DNA of 64,000 bases from Gemmatimonadota bacterium (GTDB lineage Bacteria; Gemmatimonadota; Gemmatimonadetes; Gemmatimonadales; Gemmatimonadaceae). Where the stretch lies: the NCBI GenBank assembly GCA_020161135.1, contig JAIUOB010000004.1:62001-126000 (forward strand), given 5' to 3'. The position numbers and the translations under genes were made by a program. This document shows, one piece after another, positions 8,024-16,579 of the stretch (its first letter is position 1; every line of letters starts with the position of its first letter). A model generated the notes under the pieces. The model worked only from the letters and a program-made list of their open reading frames with translations. It ran no database searches and was not told where the DNA came from.

Positions 8024-9184
8024 ATGCCCGGAGCAGTCGCGTCGGGCCCCGCCGCGACTGCTCCGTCGGGAGCGGCTCCGCAGGAACGGGGGTGGGGGTG
8101 GTTCGTGGTCGGGCTGGTGCTGATGGTCCTGGTGACCGCGGCGCCGGCGTGGCCGGGTGCCCTCGCGCTTCCCGGTGCGGCCGTCCGTCTCCTGCTCCCC
8201 GTCGAGCAGTTCGCGCTGCTCGTGCTGGCTGCCATTGCGGCCTGCGCGGCAATCGGCTGGTGGAGTGGTGGGACGCTGCTGATGGCCCTGCTGTGGGCCG
8301 GAGCGGCCGGGTGGGTGCTGTGGCGTGCGCCGCTGCCTGCGGCCGGTTACGGCGCGTTCGTCCGCGGATGGGCGCTGTGCCTCGCCGCGGCCTTCGGGCT
8401 GGTGTGCCTGGCGTCACCGGCGCGTGCGCTCCTCTCGCGCGCCCTCGGCGCCCTGCTGCTCGCCGGTACGGTCACGTTGTTCGGTGTCACGGCAGGTGAG
8501 GGGGTGGCTGGAGAGCCCTTCGCCCCGATGTCACAGGTGCTGGTGCGTGAGTACCAGCAGCGGTTGGATGGTTCGTTGCAGGACTGGCGTGAACGCGCCG
8601 CCTCGCCGACGTGGCGCGGCTTCGCCGAGCGCTTTCCCGAGGCTGCGGCGCGCGCGGGACGGATGGAGGGGGTGCTGGTGGCCCTCGCCGAGCCGGCGCC
8701 GGCCACGAGTGGCGCGGGGTCGGGGGCCAGCGCGCTGGTGCGGTTGGCGCCGGCGCTCCTCGCACTCGAATCGTTGATGGCGCTCGCGCTCGGGTGGGCG
8801 GCGTATCATCGACTGGCGCGGGCGCGCATCGGCCCGCCGCTGGGTGCGTTGCGAGACCTGCGGTTCAATGATCAGCTCGTGTGGGGCGTGGTGGTGGGTG
8901 CGACCATCCTGCTGTTGCCGACGCTGTCGGCATGGCGGACAGCGGGCATCAACCTGGTGGCGTTCTTCGGGACGCTGTACGCGCTGCGCGGTGCTGGTGT
9001 GGTGACCTGGTGGGTTCCCGACCGCTTTGCGGGGTGGGTGCCGCTGGGGTTGGTGTTGCTTGTCCCCCTGCTCGGGGCGATGTGGTTCCTGCTGGCACTG
9101 CTGGCGGTCACCTTCGCCCTTGGTCTTGGGGACACCTGGCGGGATTTCCGGGCCGGCGCGCGCGCGCGTCGCCGGACGTCGTAG
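8024..9184 (+). CDS. DUF2232/YybS-like multi-pass membrane protein
   Basis: The 386-residue product is dominated by hydrophobic helices (I estimate seven to nine), for example WFVVGLVLMVLVTAAPAW near the N-terminus and VPLGLVLLVPLLGAMWFLLALL near the C-terminus. A hydrophilic segment of about 90 residues in the middle holds REYQQRLDGSLQDWRERA. Its place between rpsR and rplI matches YybS/DUF2232 proteins, whose function is unknown. The family name rests mainly on position and overall character, not on a clear motif. It ends with a basic Arg-rich tail. Confidence 0.7.
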   Translation: MPGAVASGPAATAPSGAAPQERGWGWFVVGLVLMVLVTAAPAWPGALALPGAAVRLLLPVEQFALLVLAAIAACAAIGWWSGGTLLMALLWAGAAGWVLWRAPLPAAGYGAFVRGWALCLAAAFGLVCLASPARALLSRALGALLLAGTVTLFGVTAGEGVAGEPFAPMSQVLVREYQQRLDGSLQDWRERAASPTWRGFAERFPEAAARAGRMEGVLVALAEPAPATSGAGSGASALVRLAPALLALESLMALALGWAAYHRLARARIGPPLGALRDLRFNDQLVWGVVVGATILLLPTLSAWRTAGINLVAFFGTLYALRGAGVVTWWVPDRFAGWVPLGLVLLVPLLGAMWFLLALLAVTFALGLGDTWRDFRAGARARRRTS

Positions 9185-9255
9185 CCCGGTTTCCCGTCGT
9201 TTCGTTCGTTCCTGTTTCCCCATCGGCCGCCGTCCAGGCGGAGTCCGGAGTGCCC

Positions 9256-9699
9256 ATGGAAGTCATCCTTCGCAGCGCCGTCGACAAGCTTGGCCATCCC
9301 GGTGACATCGTCTCGGTGTCGGCTGGGTACGCCCGCAACTTCCTCCTGCCGCGCGGCATGGCCTACGAGGCGACGCCGGGCAACCGCAAGCGTATCGCGC
9401 TCGAGAAGAGCCGCCTCGAGGCGCTCGAGAACGAGCGTATCGCAGCGGCCAAGGCCATCGCGGACAAGCTCGCCGAGGTCTCGGTGACCTTCGCGGCGCG
9501 CGTCGGCGAAGAGGGGAAGCTGTTCGGCTCGGTCACCACGGCCGACATCGCGCACCAGCTCGAAGCGCAGGGCTTCAAGGTCGAGAAGCGCCAGATCGAG
9601 CTCAACGAGCCCATCAAGTCGCTCGGCATGTACAAGGTCGGCGTGCGCCTGCACGCGGACGTGCACCCCGAGATCAAGGTCTGGGTCATCAAGCAGTAA
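9256..9699 (+). CDS. rplI: 50S ribosomal protein L9
   Basis: The 147-residue product has the two-domain build of L9. The N-terminal 23S rRNA-binding domain (MEVILRSAVDKLGHPGDIVSV, then GYARNFLLPRGMAYEAT) is joined by a long charged helix (residues 50 to 75) to the C-terminal domain (GKLFGSVTTADIAHQL...). Translation starts at the ATG immediately before EVIL. A gap of 71 bases follows the DUF2232-like gene, and a terminator-like hairpin follows the stop. Confidence 0.97.
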   Translation: MEVILRSAVDKLGHPGDIVSVSAGYARNFLLPRGMAYEATPGNRKRIALEKSRLEALENERIAAAKAIADKLAEVSVTFAARVGEEGKLFGSVTTADIAHQLEAQGFKVEKRQIELNEPIKSLGMYKVGVRLHADVHPEIKVWVIKQ

Positions 9700-9748
9700 G
9701 GCGCGGCGCCGGTGTCGGCTCCCGTCACGGAGCCCGGTCCGGAACGCT

Positions 9749-9802
9749 GTACCGCGGTACCACGAGGGGGGCCCGATGTGGCTCCCCTCGTTGCGTTTCC
9801 CC
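9749..9802 (+). terminator. Palindrome and terminator-like hairpin after rplI
   Basis: A perfect 12-base palindrome, GTACCGCGGTAC (9749 to 9760), is followed by a hairpin with arms ACGAGGGG (9762) and CCCCTCGT (ending 9791), extended by an inner GCC/GGC pairing. Only a weak T-containing tract (TGCGTTTCC) follows. This may end the ribosomal protein transcript or attenuate read-through into rsfS. Confidence 0.5.
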
Positions 9803-9880
9803 CCTCCGGAGGCGCAACCTTCCTATCACGCGCGGGTACGGCCCATGAGGGGCTCCCGTGCCCTCCCCTTCCCTGCAGAC

Positions 9881-10264
9881 ATGGCCGACCGACCACCCAG
9901 CCCTGGAGAACCCATCGCCCGCCGCGCCGCCGAACTGGCGAGCGAGCTCAAGGCCACCGACATCGTGGTCCTCGATCTCCGGGGAGTGACGGACATGACC
10001 GACTTCTTTGTTATCGCGTCGGGGACGTCCGACACTCACGTGCGTGCCGTGGCTGAGCACATCCACACAGGGTTGAAGGCCGGTGGGGTGTCTACCAGCA
10101 TGACCGAAGGGCTCACGCAGGGGCGTTGGGCGCTGCTCGACTATGCCGACTGCGTGGTGCATGTCTTTCACCCGACGTTGCGACAGTTCTACCAGCTCGA
10201 ACGGCTGTGGAGCGACGCGACGCCGGTTCCTCTGGAGCCAGCAGGCAGGCTGGGAGCCCGGTGA
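9881..10264 (+). CDS. rsfS: Ribosomal silencing factor RsfS
   Basis: RsfS binds L14 on the large subunit and blocks subunit joining in starvation. The product (127 residues from the chosen ATG) carries LKATDIVVLDLRGVTDMTDFFVIASG, a MTEGLTQGRWALLDYADCVVHVFHP segment and the C-terminal YQLERLW, all typical of the family. The ATG before ADRPPSPGE is closest to the family N-terminus. An ATG at 9845 would add 12 residues. The stop lies two bases before the start of the next gene, so the two are likely translated together. Confidence 0.93.
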   Translation: MADRPPSPGEPIARRAAELASELKATDIVVLDLRGVTDMTDFFVIASGTSDTHVRAVAEHIHTGLKAGGVSTSMTEGLTQGRWALLDYADCVVHVFHPTLRQFYQLERLWSDATPVPLEPAGRLGAR

Positions 10265-10266
10265 CC

Positions 10267-13200
10267 ATGGTGCAGGCGACGCAGCGGATCCGATGGAGTG
10301 CACTTCTCGCGCTGGCGACCGCCAGCGTCTTCTCGGCGGCGTCGCCGGTGCAGGCCCAGGGGTACTTCGGGCAGAACCAGGTCCAGTACGATCGCCTCAA
10401 GTGGCGTGTCGTTGAGACCGAGCACTTCCTGATCCACTACTACCCGTCCATCGGTGAGGTCGCGCCCGATGCGGCGCGCATGGCCGAGCGGGCGTATGCA
10501 CGGCTCTCGCGCCTGACGGCGCACCAGTTCCGCGAGAAGAAGCCGGTGCTGCTGTACGGCTCGTCGACGGACTTCGCGCAAAGCAATGTGTTCGGCGACA
10601 ACGGCGAGGGCACCGGCGGTGTGACCGATCCGCTGCGTCAGCGCATGGCGCAGTTCTTCAACGGCGACTGGGCGAGCTTCGAGCACGTGCTCACCCACGA
10701 AATGGTGCACGTGTTCACCTTCGACATCTTCTCGCGCGGGCGCGCCGGCGCCGGGCTGCAGAACCTGTCGATGGTCAATCCGCCGCTGTGGTACATGGAG
10801 GGGCTGGCCGAGTACTTCTCGATCGGCCCGAATCATCCGTGGACGGATGCGTGGGTGCGGGACGCCGTGGTGAACAACACGCTGCCGAGCATCCAGCAGA
10901 TGACGGAGCGCCCGGACAAGTACTTCCCGTACCGCTACGGCCTCTCGCTGTGGCAGTACGTGGGGCAGCGGTGGGGTGACGAGGTCATCGGCGAGATCAT
11001 GAACGCCACGCCGAGCCTCGGCATCGACCGCGCGTTCCGTCGCGAGATCGGGATGTCGCTGGACGAGCTGAGCGCCGAATGGAAGCAGGCGATGCAGGCG
11101 AAGTTCCTGCCCACGGTGTCGCAGCTCGACCGGCCGCGCAGCTTCGCGGAGCCGCTGCTGTCGCAGAAGCGGACGGGGAGCATCGCGAACATGTTCGTGG
11201 CGCCGGCGCTCTCGAACGACGGCAAGTACATCACGTACATCGGCTATGGCAGCCTGCTCAAGGGCGAGGTCTTCCCCGAGCTCTACCTGGCCGATGCGCA
11301 GACCGGCAAGCGGCTCACGCGCCTGGTCAAGACGACGACGAACCCGGACTTCGAGCAGCTGCGGTTCATCTATTCGCAGCCTGCCTTCTCTCCCGACGGG
11401 CGCTTCCTCGCGTTCACCGGGCAGCGGGGCGGCCGCGATGTGCTGTACGTCCTCGACGTGAAGCGCCGCGACGTCGTGAAGAGCTTCGATCTCGGCCTCG
11501 AAACGGTCATGAGCCCGGGCTTCTCGCCCGATGGCGAGCGGATCGTGTTCAGTGGCATGCGGAACGGGATGAGCGACCTGTACGTCGTCTCGATGAATGC
11601 GCCGGGGTACACGCAGATCACGAAGGACACCTACGGCGACCTGATGCCGGCCTGGTCGCCCGACGGCAGGACGATCGCGTTCGTCTCCGAGCGTGGCCCC
11701 GACACCGACATGGACATCCTCAAGATTGGTCCGTGGCGGCTGTCGCTGTACGACCTGGAGACGCAGAAGATCGCGATCGTGCCGGGCCAGGGCGGCCGCA
11801 CGATCAATCCGCAGTGGGCGCCCGACGGCAAGTCGATCGCGTACGTCACCGATCGCACGGGCATCGCGAACATCTTCCTGTACGACCTGAACGACCGCGA
11901 GCACTACCAGCTCACGAACGTGCTGGGCGCGGTCACGGCCGTGGCGGAGCAGTCGCCGGCGATCACGTGGGCGCGTGGTGCCGACGTGCTGGCGTTCGTC
12001 TACTACGAGAAGACGGACCACGCGATCTGGCGCATCAACAACCCGCGCGCGCTCAAGAAGCAGCCGTATCGCGATCCGGTGGTCGTGGCGCAGGGGCCGG
12101 CGGCGGGCGTTCCCGCCGCATCGCAGCCACCCGCCGACCCCACCGCGCACCTGCGTCGCGCGACGGTGCAGGACACGGCGGCGGCGCGGCAGTCGTTCTA
12201 CCGCCCGGTGACGGGCGCGACGGCGCGTGTGTCCAGCGAGATGCCGGCCACGTCGCTGGCGCGCATGGCCGAGGCGGTGAGCGTCAAGGCGCTCATGGAC
12301 AGCTTCGACTTCAACCTGCCGGACACCACGGGCTTCAAGGACTATCGCTACAAGTCGCGCCTGACGCCTGAGTACGTCGCGCAGCCGCAGATCGGCTACC
12401 AGCAGGGCGGATGGGGTCAGGGCACCTACGGCGGCACGATGATCGTGTTGAGCGACCTGCTGGGCGACAGTCGCCTGGCGCTGGCGGGCTCGATCAACGG
12501 GCAGTTGCAGGATGCGCAGGTGTTCGCGGGGTACACGAGCCTCGGTCGTCGGCTGCAGTACACCACGGGCGTGATGCAGCAGCCGCTGTACCTCTTCACG
12601 AATTCGACCCTGGAGCCGTACGGCAGCGGATCGAACAACCAGTTCATCCAGACGCAGGAGATCACGCGGCTGGTGGTGCGCCAGATGTTCGCGGCCGGGC
12701 TGTATCCGCTCAATCGCTTCACGCGCTTCGAGCTGGGCGCGCGCTACCAGAACGTCGACCAGCAGGTGTTCCCGTTGTCGCGCGTGGTCGACCTGAACTA
12801 CGGGTTGGCGGGCGGCTACCAGCGGGGTGACACGCGCAACGTGGCGTCGGCCAACACCATCGCGCCGTACCTGGCGTGGGTGACCGACAACTCGATGATG
12901 GGCTACACGGGTCCGATCTCCGGCCGGCGCGCGCGCCTCGAAGTCGAGCCGAGCATCGGCAGTTGGCAGTGGACGGAGTACCTCGTGGACGCGCGGTCGT
13001 ATGTGCCCATCCTGTTCAACTACGTCACCTTCGCCACGCGCTTCATGGCGAGCATGGGCGTGGGGCGTGACGAGCTGCGCTTCCCGAAGTGGATCGGCCG
13101 ACCGGACTTCATTCGCGGCTACAATCGCGAAGATCTGGGCAACGTGAGCTGCACCGGGCTGCCGACCGACGGCGGGCAGGCGTGCAATTCGGTCGAGACG

Positions 13201-13533
13201 ATCGGCAGTCGTGTCGCGCTGGCCAACGCCGAGCTGCGCTTCCCGATCATCCGACGCTACGGCTCGCGCACCAACCTGCTGGGCGGATTCCCGCCGATCG
13301 ACGGCTTGTTCTTCTATGACGCCGGTGTGGCGTGGTCGGGTGGCCAGAGCCTGACGCTGCGGCGTGGCCCCGACTACGACTTCACCACGCAGCGCGCGCT
13401 GCTGACGAGCTATGGATTCGGGTTCCGCCTCAATCTCTTCAACATCGCGATCGTGCGATGGGACTACGCGATTCCGGTGAGTCGACCGGGCGCGAAGGGA
13501 TACGGATGGTGGTTCTTCGGGTACTCGTTCTAG
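10267..13533 (+). CDS. Fusion: peptidase-MA-like domain, TolB-type propeller and outer-membrane beta-barrel
   Basis: The 1088-residue product starts with a signal peptide (cleavage after VQAQ, near residue 30). Residues 40 to 300 form a gluzincin-like domain: HEMVH at 144 to 148 gives two zinc His and the catalytic Glu, and WYMEGLAEYF supplies a candidate third ligand at Glu178. Residues about 310 to 600 hold WD40-like PD40 repeats (FSPDGRFLAF, WSPDGRTIAFVS, WAPDGKSIAYVT). From about 680 to the end is a barrel-like region of alternating strands closing with GYSF, a terminal Phe as in BAM substrates, and containing GRPDFIRGYNREDLG, which resembles the BamA/Omp85 loop-6 RGY motif. It may be a surface-exposed protease or assembly factor; the substrate is unknown. 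A start at 10267 fits the signal peptide. Confidence 0.85.
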   Translation: MVQATQRIRWSALLALATASVFSAASPVQAQGYFGQNQVQYDRLKWRVVETEHFLIHYYPSIGEVAPDAARMAERAYARLSRLTAHQFREKKPVLLYGSSTDFAQSNVFGDNGEGTGGVTDPLRQRMAQFFNGDWASFEHVLTHEMVHVFTFDIFSRGRAGAGLQNLSMVNPPLWYMEGLAEYFSIGPNHPWTDAWVRDAVVNNTLPSIQQMTERPDKYFPYRYGLSLWQYVGQRWGDEVIGEIMNATPSLGIDRAFRREIGMSLDELSAEWKQAMQAKFLPTVSQLDRPRSFAEPLLSQKRTGSIANMFVAPALSNDGKYITYIGYGSLLKGEVFPELYLADAQTGKRLTRLVKTTTNPDFEQLRFIYSQPAFSPDGRFLAFTGQRGGRDVLYVLDVKRRDVVKSFDLGLETVMSPGFSPDGERIVFSGMRNGMSDLYVVSMNAPGYTQITKDTYGDLMPAWSPDGRTIAFVSERGPDTDMDILKIGPWRLSLYDLETQKIAIVPGQGGRTINPQWAPDGKSIAYVTDRTGIANIFLYDLNDREHYQLTNVLGAVTAVAEQSPAITWARGADVLAFVYYEKTDHAIWRINNPRALKKQPYRDPVVVAQGPAAGVPAASQPPADPTAHLRRATVQDTAAARQSFYRPVTGATARVSSEMPATSLARMAEAVSVKALMDSFDFNLPDTTGFKDYRYKSRLTPEYVAQPQIGYQQGGWGQGTYGGTMIVLSDLLGDSRLALAGSINGQLQDAQVFAGYTSLGRRLQYTTGVMQQPLYLFTNSTLEPYGSGSNNQFIQTQEITRLVVRQMFAAGLYPLNRFTRFELGARYQNVDQQVFPLSRVVDLNYGLAGGYQRGDTRNVASANTIAPYLAWVTDNSMMGYTGPISGRRARLEVEPSIGSWQWTEYLVDARSYVPILFNYVTFATRFMASMGVGRDELRFPKWIGRPDFIRGYNREDLGNVSCTGLPTDGGQACNSVETIGSRVALANAELRFPIIRRYGSRTNLLGGFPPIDGLFFYDAGVAWSGGQSLTLRRGPDYDFTTQRALLTSYGFGFRLNLFNIAIVRWDYAIPVSRPGAKGYGWWFFGYSF

Positions 13534-13610
13534 CGACGCACGGCGCACGACAGACAACAGACGACTGCTTCAGACCTGACGGCGTGAACGGAACCGCGTG
13601 AACGGGTAAC

Positions 13611-13665
13611 GCGACAGGCAGCACGGCGTACGCGGGACGGGCGACAGGCTCGACGGCGTACGCGG
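13611..13665. repeat. Two tandem copies of a 25-base unit
   Basis: Units at 13611 to 13635 and 13641 to 13665 share GCGACAGGC and ACGGCGTACGCGG and differ at only three positions in the middle. The period is 30 bases. They sit just before the terminator. Only two copies occur here and no spacer/repeat array is formed. Confidence 0.7.
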
Positions 13666-13676
13666 CAGTTCGGAGG

Positions 13677-13716
13677 GCGGCGAGGCACGTGCGTGCCTCG
13701 CCGCTTCATTTTTTTT
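13677..13716 (+). terminator. Rho-independent terminator
   Basis: GCGGCGAGGCAC pairs perfectly with GTGCCTCGCCGC across a tiny loop, followed by TTCA and a run of eight T. This is a canonical intrinsic terminator for the fusion-protein gene. The reverse strand lacks an equal T-run, so it acts on + strand transcription only. Confidence 0.92.
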
Positions 13717-13804
13717 GCTGGGCGCGTGTGGGGGAGGGAGTGCTTGTCGTCGACTTTTTCTGGGCGGCCGGGGTGCCGCTTCTGCGCGTCCTTGATGCGC
13801 TTCG

Positions 13805-16504
13805 CTAGCAGCCGCGCCAGTCGCCCCCGGGCGTACAGCGTGGGAGGGAGCCGGGCTTGGGCAGCAGCGCGCGTACGCTGTCGGCATCGCGCGTGCGCCC
13901 GGCGGCGTCGAGCGCCTGCACCTCGACGCGACGGAGGAGAGGGAGGAGGCTCTCGAGGTCGGTGCCGCGGACCCACCGCGCGCCCTCGCGGGCGGCGGCG
14001 ATCGCGGCGTCGGGATTGCGTGACGCAAGCTCCGCGCGGGCGAGCCCCTGATAGCCGAAGCCGAGCAGCATGGGCGAGCCCGATGGGCGCAGGCGCGCCA
14101 GGCCGACGTGGGCTCCCTCGCGTGCCGCACTGGTGTCGCCACGCGCGAGGGCGTCGTCGAGATAGGAGCGCAGGATGAGCAACTGGTCGCTGAGCGAGAG
14201 GGGGAGCCCGGCACGCAGGCCATCGAACGCGGCCTGCGCTTCGCTGCGACGACGCGCCGTATCGCCCGCGACACTCGCGAGATAGCTCCGTTGGCGCGCC
14301 AGCTCCGCCTGATGGATCGGATCGGTGCCCGCCATGCGCTCCGACGTGTTGCGCCAGGTCTCGAGCGCGGCAGTGGCCGCCTCGGTGCGCGCGAGCACCG
14401 CGAGCGCCTCGAATTGCGCGCCCAGCGCGGACATCTGCTCGGAGGTGCCCGACACGCCGATCGAGTCACCGAGCGCCAACACCGCCTGGGCACGCGCGAG
14501 GTAGTCGCGCGGATCGCGTCGTGTCCAACTGGAGGCGTACATGCGCAGCGCCTCGGCCCGGAGTGCGAGCATGCCGCGGCGTCCGCGGGCGTTTTCGGCG
14601 ACGAGCACCTGGGCCGCGAGTGAATCGGCCTCGCGCACGCGTCCGTCCTGCATCGCCTGCGCGGCCCGGAGCAGCGCGAGGCGATCACCGAGCTCGGGCT
14701 CGGCGTCGCTGGTCGCGGCGATGCGCGCCGCCGTCGTCAGCAGTGAATCGATGGCGCGGGGTCCGGCCTGTTCGAGGCGCGCCGCCCCCCATTCGAGCAG
14801 TGCGCGCGCGTGCTCGGGCGAGGAGCGTCCATACCCCTCTGCCGCCAACAACTGCGCCGAGTCGAGCACGTCGACCGCGTGGTCGTGACGACGCTGCGTG
14901 GCGAGGTTGGCGCCGATCGCGAGATAGAGCCGCGCACGGATGCGCGCGTCGTCGGCGAACTCACGCGGCACCCGCACGAGCGCACTGTCGAGCAATTCGG
15001 CGAAGGTGCCACTCGGCGAGAGACGGACCGTGGGCTCGTACGACGTCGCGTTGACACCCGTGAGGAGACCGGACAGGAAGGTCGTGGCCCGTTCGGCGCG
15101 ATGTGCCTCGGCGCGCGCGTTCACCGCCTGTTGCCACGCCACGCCCGCGGCGGTGGTGACGGCGACCACGCCCGTGACCACGACGGCGGTGAGCGCCGGG
15201 CGACGACGGGCGAGGCTCAGCAGGCGATACGACAGGCTGTCGGGGCGCGCCAGCACGCGCTCGCGACGCAGGTAGCGCCGCACGTCGTCGGAGAGCGCCT
15301 CGACGCTCGCGTAGCGTCGGGCGGGCTCGCGACTGAGCGCCTTGGCGACAATGGCGTCGAGCTCGCCGGCGAGGGCCGAGGCGACCCGATCCGGGGTGGC
15401 GAAGCCGCGCGCGCGCGCGACCTCGGTGGCGGCCCGTCGCGCGATGTCGCTGGGCTTGCGGACGATGCCGTCGCGCACCGCGATCCATCGTTCGCTGGGC
15501 GTCAGGCCCTGCACCTCGCGCGGCGGCGCGCCGGCAAGCAGGACGGTGAGCACCGCACCCAGCGCGTACACATCCGTGGCGGTGGAGACCGCGTCGTCGG
15601 TGGCTTGCTCGGGCGCGGCGTAGGCCGCCGTGAAGGGCGAGAGACCGGCGTCGGTGAGCGTGGAGTCGTCACGCGTGGGTGCGATGAGCTTCGCGACGCC
15701 GAAGTCGAGGAGCTTCACCACGCCGTCGTCAGTGACGAGGATGTTGGAGGGCTTGAGGTCGCGATGCACGACCAGGCGCTGATGCGCGTGCTGCACGGCG
15801 GCGCAGATCTGCCGGAAGAGATCGAGGCGTGCCGGCAGGCGCAGCGCGCGCGCGTCGCACCAGGCGTCGATGGGCGTCCCTTCCACGAACTCCATCGCCA
15901 GCCAGGGCGTGCCTTCGGTCGTCGATCCGCCGTCGACGAGCTGGGCGATGTGCGGATGCTGCAGCCCCGCGAGGATCTGTCGTTCCGAGCGGAAGCGCTG
16001 CAGCAGCACGCCACTGTCGGCGCCGCGCCAGAGCGTCTTGATGGCAACCCGCTGCCGATAGGCGTCGTCGGCGCGTTCCGCTTCGTAGACGGCGCCCATG
16101 CCGCCCCGCCCAACGAGGCGCACGACGCGGAAGGGGCCCAGCCGCCGCCCGATGAGGGGCAGGTCGACGTCCGGCGCGTTGTCCGAGGACCCGGTTGCGG
16201 CCGCCAAGCCGTTGGCGGCGGTCGTCGCGCCGAGCCCCAGCAGCTCGAAGGCCGGGCGGTCGAGCGGCCCCACGGCCGCCATGGGCGCGTCGGCGGCCGG
16301 GAGATCGGCCAGCAGGTCGGCCATCGTCCGGCGGACGGCGTCCCCCACCGGCGCCTCGGCCACGGCGGCCGCGCGCGCCTGGGCCGGGAGCTCCTCCACG
16401 CGACTCCAAAGCGCCTTCAGTTCGGCCCATTCGGCCGGCGTCAGGTCTTCGGTCACGGGTGCAGGGGTCGGCGGCGAGCGGAGAGTGGTGAGTCGAGCAC
16501 GCAT
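13805..16504 (-). CDS. Transmembrane Ser/Thr protein kinase with C-terminal TPR-like region
   Basis: This is a Hanks-type kinase of 899 residues. The N-terminal 120 residues (LTPAEWAELKALWSRVEELP...) match the helical prefix often seen in kinases paired with ECF sigma factors. The kinase domain runs from about 117 to 410: glycine loop VGRGGMG 131 to 137, VAIK with Lys156, HRDLKPSN 247 to 254, DFG 267 to 269, and APEQ near 297. All catalytic residues are present. One membrane helix lies at about 437 to 457, followed by some 440 residues of Ala/Leu/Arg-rich helical repeats resembling TPRs, probably periplasmic. The sigma factor gene lies just upstream on the same strand (75-base gap), so the kinase probably acts in that signalling path. 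Confidence 0.93.
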   Translation of the reverse strand: MRARLTTLRSPPTPAPVTEDLTPAEWAELKALWSRVEELPAQARAAAVAEAPVGDAVRRTMADLLADLPAADAPMAAVGPLDRPAFELLGLGATTAANGLAAATGSSDNAPDVDLPLIGRRLGPFRVVRLVGRGGMGAVYEAERADDAYRQRVAIKTLWRGADSGVLLQRFRSERQILAGLQHPHIAQLVDGGSTTEGTPWLAMEFVEGTPIDAWCDARALRLPARLDLFRQICAAVQHAHQRLVVHRDLKPSNILVTDDGVVKLLDFGVAKLIAPTRDDSTLTDAGLSPFTAAYAAPEQATDDAVSTATDVYALGAVLTVLLAGAPPREVQGLTPSERWIAVRDGIVRKPSDIARRAATEVARARGFATPDRVASALAGELDAIVAKALSREPARRYASVEALSDDVRRYLRRERVLARPDSLSYRLLSLARRRPALTAVVVTGVVAVTTAAGVAWQQAVNARAEAHRAERATTFLSGLLTGVNATSYEPTVRLSPSGTFAELLDSALVRVPREFADDARIRARLYLAIGANLATQRRHDHAVDVLDSAQLLAAEGYGRSSPEHARALLEWGAARLEQAGPRAIDSLLTTAARIAATSDAEPELGDRLALLRAAQAMQDGRVREADSLAAQVLVAENARGRRGMLALRAEALRMYASSWTRRDPRDYLARAQAVLALGDSIGVSGTSEQMSALGAQFEALAVLARTEAATAALETWRNTSERMAGTDPIHQAELARQRSYLASVAGDTARRRSEAQAAFDGLRAGLPLSLSDQLLILRSYLDDALARGDTSAAREGAHVGLARLRPSGSPMLLGFGYQGLARAELASRNPDAAIAAAREGARWVRGTDLESLLPLLRRVEVQALDAAGRTRDADSVRALLPKPGSLPRCTPGGDWRGC

Positions 16505-16579
16505 CTGCCTGTCACGCGCATCCGGTCGGGGCGCTCCCTCATCGGTGGCGTGGCGGCCCGGGCCGGTCGGCGCGGCCGG

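Larger units (their letters stand above)
13534..13804. other. Intergenic stretch with short tandem repeat and terminator
   Basis: This is the gap between two convergent genes. It contains two 25-base near-identical units and a strong terminator (listed separately). I see no open frame with family resemblance, and no promoter is expected between convergent genes. Confidence 0.6.

Noticed and set aside
10189..13557. Long minus-strand open frame opposite the fusion protein
   Set aside because: Composition is low-complexity Arg/His/Asp and no domain is visible; the + strand frame has signal peptide, HEMVH and propeller repeats.
13611..13665. Possible CRISPR-like repeats
   Set aside because: Only two units with a 5-base gap, no regular spacers and no cas genes.
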